NCBI GenBank assembly: GCA_046594215.1
Contig: JBKJPX010000050.1
Span: 18,114 to 82,113 of the forward strand
Direction of reading: 5' to 3'
Length of the DNA stretch: 64,000 nt
Source: Panacagrimonas sp046594215
Lineage (GTDB): Bacteria > Pseudomonadota > Gammaproteobacteria > Nevskiales > Nevskiaceae
Made by a program: the position numbers and the translations under genes. Positions 60,204-64,000 of the stretch are shown piece after piece (the stretch's first letter is position 1; every line of letters begins with the position of its first letter). The notes beneath the pieces are model-generated. The model was given only the letters and a program-made list of their open reading frames with translations. It did no database searches and had not been told where the DNA came from.

Positions 60204-62486
60204 TCAAGTGGTACGCCCCCGCAGCCATCCGCGTGCCAGGCGCAGTTCCTCGTAGCCGTACGCGCCGCCCAGCGCCTCCCACGCCTGCTTGAGCCGCGTG
60301 GTGCCGTGCAATTGGAGCGCGCCCACCATCGCTTGCAGGCGATCCGCCGGCAGCACCGCGTCCAGGTCCAGCGGCACGCCGGCGGCCAGCAACGCCTCCA
60401 GGTGGGCGGCGACCGTGTTCATCGAGATGCCGCGATCGCTCGCGATCTGATCCAGGCCGCGACCGGACTCGAACAGGCTGCGCGTCTTGCGCACCGTCTC
60501 GCTGTCCAGGGCGTCGGTGGAGCTGGCTTCACCGCGCTCGGCCTCGAAGCTGGCGGTGGCGGGGCCGCCCGCCGGCAGGTTCAATTCCTCGCGGAAGGCA
60601 CGGATGCTGGCGACGAAGGCCGGCCCGTACTGCGCGAGCTTGCGGCTGCCGACCCCCGACACCTGCCCGAATGCCTCGGCGCCGCAGGGCTGGCGTTCCG
60701 ACATCTCGCGCAGGCTGGCGTCGCTGAACACGACATAGGGCGGCAGGTTCTGCGCGTCCGCGATTTCCTTGCGCAGGCTGCGCAGGCGCATGAACAAGGC
60801 CTCCGACTGCGGCTGTGCCTCCACCCGTTCGGACGCGGCAACTTTCGCACCCCGCTTGCCGCGCGCGACCTTCGCCTTCGGCGGCGGCGTCGCGACATCG
60901 ACCCGGCGCTCGCCCTTGAGCACAGGCCGGCTGGCCTCGACCAGGCTCAGCACCGGGTATCCGTCATTGGATTCGCCGAGCAGTCCCTGGTGCTTCAGCG
61001 CCCGCACGAGGTGTTGCCACTCGTCCTGCGAACGCTGCTTGCCGATCCCGTAGGTGCTCAGGCTCTGGTGGCCGCGGTCGATGAGCTTCTGGTTCTCGAC
61101 CCCGCGCAGGATCTCGATCACGGCGGTCGCGCCGAAACGCTGACCTCTCTGCGCGAGCCGCGCCACGCAGGACAACAGCTGCTGCGCCTCCAGGGTCCAG
61201 TCCTGCGTGTCGCGCGGCTGCGTGCAGTTGTCGCAGGCACCGCAGTTGCCGGCGAATTCCTCGCCGAAATAACGCAGCTGGATCGTGCGCCGGCAGGCCG
61301 TGGACTCGGCGTAGTCGATGATCTGCCGCAGCTGCTGGCGGGCGATGCGCTGCTCGGCCACCAGCGGCTCCTGCGTGTTGGGGTCCACCTTCCGCGCAAT
61401 CAGGAACTCGGTGGTGCGGATGTCGCCAGGACCGAAATACAGCGTACACGCGGCCGGCTCGCCGTCGCGTCCCGCGCGGCCCGCTTCCTGGTAGTAGCCC
61501 TCGATCGTCCGCGGCAGGTCGTGGTGGATCACCCAGCGCACGTCCGGTTTGTTTATGCCCATGCCGAAGGCCACGGTCGCCACCATCACCTGCGCGTCGT
61601 CGCGGATGAACCGTTCCTGGTTCACGCGTCGCGTCTCGGCATCCAGGCCCGCGTGATACGGCAATGCACGAATGCCTTGCTCGCTCAGCTGCGCGGCGAG
61701 TTCGTCGACCCGCTTGCGCGACAGGCAGTAGACGATGCCCGACCCGCCCTTGCGCGCCTGCGCCAGCAGTTCGGGCCAGGCGAACTTGGCCTTCGGGCGC
61801 ACCGCGTAGAACAGGTTCGGGCGATTGAAGCTGGCAACATGCAGACAGGCCTTGCGCAGGCGCAGCTGCGCAACGATGTCGGCACGCACGCGCTCGGTGG
61901 CGGTCGCGGTGAACGCGAATACCGGCACGTCGGGAAAGCGATCCCGCAGGCTGCCGAGCTGGCGATACTCGGGACGAAAATCGTGTCCCCACTCCGATAC
62001 GCAGTGCGCCTCGTCGATCGTGATGGCCGACAGGCCCACCGACTCGACAATGCTCGCGAGCGGTCCCTGCAGGAAGTCCGGCATCAGCAGGCGCTCGGGC
62101 GCCAGGTACAGCAGCCGGTACGTGCCGTCGAGCGTCGCGGCGATGACATCGGAGGATTCGCGCGCGCTCAGGCTCGAATTCAGAAAGCCCGCCGGGATGC
62201 CCATCGCGCGCAGCTGCCGCACCTGGTCCTGCATCAGCGCGATCAGCGGCGACACCACGATCATCACACCCGGTCGCAGCAGCGCCGGCAGCTGGAAGCA
62301 CAGCGACTTGCCACCGCCGGTGGGCATGATCGCCAGCAGGTCACGGCCTGCCAGCGCATCGCCGACCACCGCCTCCTGGCCAGGTCGAAAACCATCGAAG
62401 CCGAACCAGCGCTTGAGCGCGACGGCGAGTTCGCCGGATGCGGGAGGCGGCGCTTCGGCAACCGCCGGCGGCGAGGATGACGACAT
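60204..62486 (-). CDS. recQ: ATP-dependent DNA helicase RecQ
   Basis: A 760-residue 3'-5' DNA helicase of replication restart and recombination. Helicase marks: FRPGQEAVV, AIMPTGGGKSLCFQ (Walker A, about 54), IDEAHCVSEWGHDFRP (about 158), FTATAT and QEAGRAGRDG. The RQC zinc site has CRRTIQLRYFGEEFAGNCGACDNC-type spacing (about 420-445), and an HRDC domain lies at about 570-640. The extra C-terminal HTH_40-like domain (LDQIASDRGISMNTVAAHLEALL, about 690) makes it longer than the 609-residue E. coli enzyme. ATG 62486 is preferred to 62552. Confidence 0.96.
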   Translation of the reverse strand: MSSSSPPAVAEAPPPASGELAVALKRWFGFDGFRPGQEAVVGDALAGRDLLAIMPTGGGKSLCFQLPALLRPGVMIVVSPLIALMQDQVRQLRAMGIPAGFLNSSLSARESSDVIAATLDGTYRLLYLAPERLLMPDFLQGPLASIVESVGLSAITIDEAHCVSEWGHDFRPEYRQLGSLRDRFPDVPVFAFTATATERVRADIVAQLRLRKACLHVASFNRPNLFYAVRPKAKFAWPELLAQARKGGSGIVYCLSRKRVDELAAQLSEQGIRALPYHAGLDAETRRVNQERFIRDDAQVMVATVAFGMGINKPDVRWVIHHDLPRTIEGYYQEAGRAGRDGEPAACTLYFGPGDIRTTEFLIARKVDPNTQEPLVAEQRIARQQLRQIIDYAESTACRRTIQLRYFGEEFAGNCGACDNCTQPRDTQDWTLEAQQLLSCVARLAQRGQRFGATAVIEILRGVENQKLIDRGHQSLSTYGIGKQRSQDEWQHLVRALKHQGLLGESNDGYPVLSLVEASRPVLKGERRVDVATPPPKAKVARGKRGAKVAASERVEAQPQSEALFMRLRSLRKEIADAQNLPPYVVFSDASLREMSERQPCGAEAFGQVSGVGSRKLAQYGPAFVASIRAFREELNLPAGGPATASFEAERGEASSTDALDSETVRKTRSLFESGRGLDQIASDRGISMNTVAAHLEALLAAGVPLDLDAVLPADRLQAMVGALQLHGTTRLKQAWEALGGAYGYEELRLARGWLRGRTT

Positions 62487-62662
62487 GGAACGCGGACGCC
62501 GAAAGGACCTCGGCAGACTATCAAACGGCAGACGCGGCGAGTTCGTAGGCAAATGCGCGGTTCACGATGGGATCCACGTCAATAGCCGTAGCCCACACCG
62601 GGCCCGGCGCTTCCTGCTTCACCTGAACGAGCGCCCGATCTCGAAGCGTCTCGACAACCGTC

Positions 62663-63922
62663 TCAGAGCAACCGGAACGCAAGCGCCGCGACGAAGGTCG
62701 GTGGCAGCGCCGCCGCCAGCAGACCCAGGGACCCGACGGTCTGGTCCTCGAAGCGCACCTTCAGGATGGAAAATCCTGCGGGGTTCGGCGCGTTGGCGAT
62801 CACTGTCAGCCCCCCTCCCGTGACGGCACCCGCAACCAGCATGTACTTGAACTCATCACTCAGGCCTTCCACCAGCGAGCCCAGGTAGGTCAGCGCCGCG
62901 TTATCGGTCATCGCCGTCAGACCCGTCGCGCCGAAGAACACGGCATCGGGGCTCATCGAGAGCAGCAGCGGTTGCAACCACCACTGCTGCAAGCCGCCCA
63001 GTACGACCAGGCCTGCAAGGAAAAAGGCCACCAGCAAGGCCTCGCGGATGATCAGCCGCCCCTGGTGCTGCTGGTAGGCCGTGGCGAATCCCAGGAAGAA
63101 CAGCAGCAGCCCGAGAAACATCGGGGGATGGTGAGCGAACACGACGATGCCGAGCAGGGTCACCGAATTCACGACCATGATCGGCAGGGGCACGGCCGCG
63201 CGCCCGGGGTCCTTCGGCGCAGCCATGCCCGCCAGCTGACGGCGGAAGATCAGCGTCACCGCCACCGCATTGATCGCTACCGCGATCGCGGCCTTCCATC
63301 CGAACGTGGTGAGCATGAACGTGATGTCCCAGCCCCACTTTGCGGCCACCATCAGCACGGGCGGCGCAGCAAAAGGCGTCAGCACGCCGCCAATGGAGAT
63401 GTTGACGAACAGCACGCCGACGGTCGCGTATTTGAAGCGTGTGTCCAGACCCTCGTGGTCGAGGAAGCGGTCCCGGAGCATCAGGGCGCCCAGCGTCATG
63501 GCCGCCGGCTCGGTGATGAACGAGCCCAGGATCGGGACGATCGAAAGGATGGTCAGGTAGGTCGCGGCACTGTCGCGCATCGGCAGCAGCCGCGCGAAGC
63601 CTTTCACCAGATGACCTCCCAGATCGAGGATCGGCCGGCTGCCCGCCACGATCATGACGGCGAACACGAACAGCGGCTCGGTGAAATTGCGCGAGTCCAC
63701 GTAGGCGACCGCGCTCTGCCTGCCCTCCAGACTGAAAAGCAGGATCACCAGCACCATCGCCCAGAAGCCGAACACCACTTCCACTTCGCCCAGCAAGTGG
63801 AAGATTCCCTGGTGCGCTGGATGACGGCGAGCGAGACCTTCGAAGAATCGCGTCGAAAACGTGTGGATCAGCGCGATGCCAAAAATGATCGCCGCCAGCG
63901 ATTGGATCAGGGTGGGACTCAT
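62663..63922 (-). CDS. Putative Na+/H+ antiporter
   Basis: A 419-residue polytopic membrane protein with about 11 TM helices, of the putative Na+/H+ antiporter family PF07399. Segments such as FEGLARRHPAHQGIFHLLGEVEVVFGFWA, FITEPAAMTLGALMLRDRFL (quoted separately), TPFAAPPVLMVAAKWGWD, TGLTAMTDNAALTYLG and NAPNPAGFSIL are characteristic. It may exchange Na+ for H+, though this is poorly tested. It is 176 bp upstream of recQ on the same strand, a gap with no clear gene, and its promoter lies near 63930-63980. Confidence 0.88.
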   Translation of the reverse strand: MSPTLIQSLAAIIFGIALIHTFSTRFFEGLARRHPAHQGIFHLLGEVEVVFGFWAMVLVILLFSLEGRQSAVAYVDSRNFTEPLFVFAVMIVAGSRPILDLGGHLVKGFARLLPMRDSAATYLTILSIVPILGSFITEPAAMTLGALMLRDRFLDHEGLDTRFKYATVGVLFVNISIGGVLTPFAAPPVLMVAAKWGWDITFMLTTFGWKAAIAVAINAVAVTLIFRRQLAGMAAPKDPGRAAVPLPIMVVNSVTLLGIVVFAHHPPMFLGLLLFFLGFATAYQQHQGRLIIREALLVAFFLAGLVVLGGLQQWWLQPLLLSMSPDAVFFGATGLTAMTDNAALTYLGSLVEGLSDEFKYMLVAGAVTGGGLTVIANAPNPAGFSILKVRFEDQTVGSLGLLAAALPPTFVAALAFRLL

Positions 63923-64000
63923 GAGACAGCACGTTCAGGGTCGCGGCTTTGCGACCGTACCATATCGATCTGCGAGGGCCGGTCGCCGATGGGCAGGCTG

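Noticed and set aside
60156..62480. 774-residue plus-strand frame
   Set aside because: Antisense to recQ, which has full helicase motifs.
1..64000. tRNA, rRNA, CRISPR array, riboswitch or intact transposase
   Set aside because: No cloverleaf, repeat-spacer array, rRNA sequence, T-box/leader or transposase motif was seen by eye; covariance searches could not be run.

Overview
The window is a chromosomal segment from a GC-rich (mid-60s percent by eye) Gram-negative bacterium. The leuC-leuD-leuB-asd-fimV order, a full MSHA-type IV pilus locus, phoB-phoR, rsmJ and pepN point to Pseudomonadota. Gammaproteobacteria related to Lysobacterales is my best guess, and Betaproteobacteria cannot be excluded. 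No rRNA, tRNA, CRISPR array, phage or intact insertion sequence was seen.

Layout. 1-7405 (minus): leuC, two hotdog thioesterases, leuD, a secreted beta-propeller, leuB, asd and the start of fimV, with a divergent LysR regulator at 7545. 8498-12433 (minus): two genes of unknown function, an enoyl-CoA hydratase-like gene, an alpha/beta-hydrolase fused to a class III nucleotidyl cyclase domain, and a GST. 12546-31423: the MSHA pilus locus. mshO-P-Q are split off on the minus strand; a GGDEF-EAL protein then leads mshI, a PilN-like gene, mshJ-K-L-M-N-E-G, an unexpected duplicated membrane protein, and mshA-C-D on the plus strand. 31427-43557: an MFS transporter, aroC, a zinc-type CDF exporter, prmB, a SCO1 protein, psd, a broken DUF6010-like gene, an acyl-CoA dehydrogenase with a divergent AraC regulator, a GST and phoR-phoB. 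43684-53865: a Bcr/CflA efflux pump, pepN, SCP2, rsmJ, sixA-like, acyltransferase 3, gamma carbonic anhydrase, a TesA-like esterase, an HD hydrolase with a sirtuin, and a TetR regulator. 53994-56631: an island of visibly lower GC with a LuxR-type regulator and a cysteine-rich secreted protein. 56967-63922 (minus): an acyl-CoA ligase, a small secreted protein, a cyclase-family enzyme, recQ and a putative Na+/H+ antiporter.

How parts fit together. The pilus locus carries its own likely c-di-GMP module: an enzyme with intact GGDEF and EAL motifs sits in the mshH position, and MshE carries two MshEN-type repeats that are known to bind c-di-GMP. Many genes in the locus start with GTG or TTG and overlap the previous stop codon, which suggests translational coupling. 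The most unusual observations are the duplicated 4-TM protein inside the pilus locus, the cyclase fusion with altered active-site residues, the low-GC secreted-protein island, a 14-bp hairpin after the major pilin gene, a terminator that falls inside the annotated rsmJ start, and an in-frame amber codon in the DUF6010-like gene.
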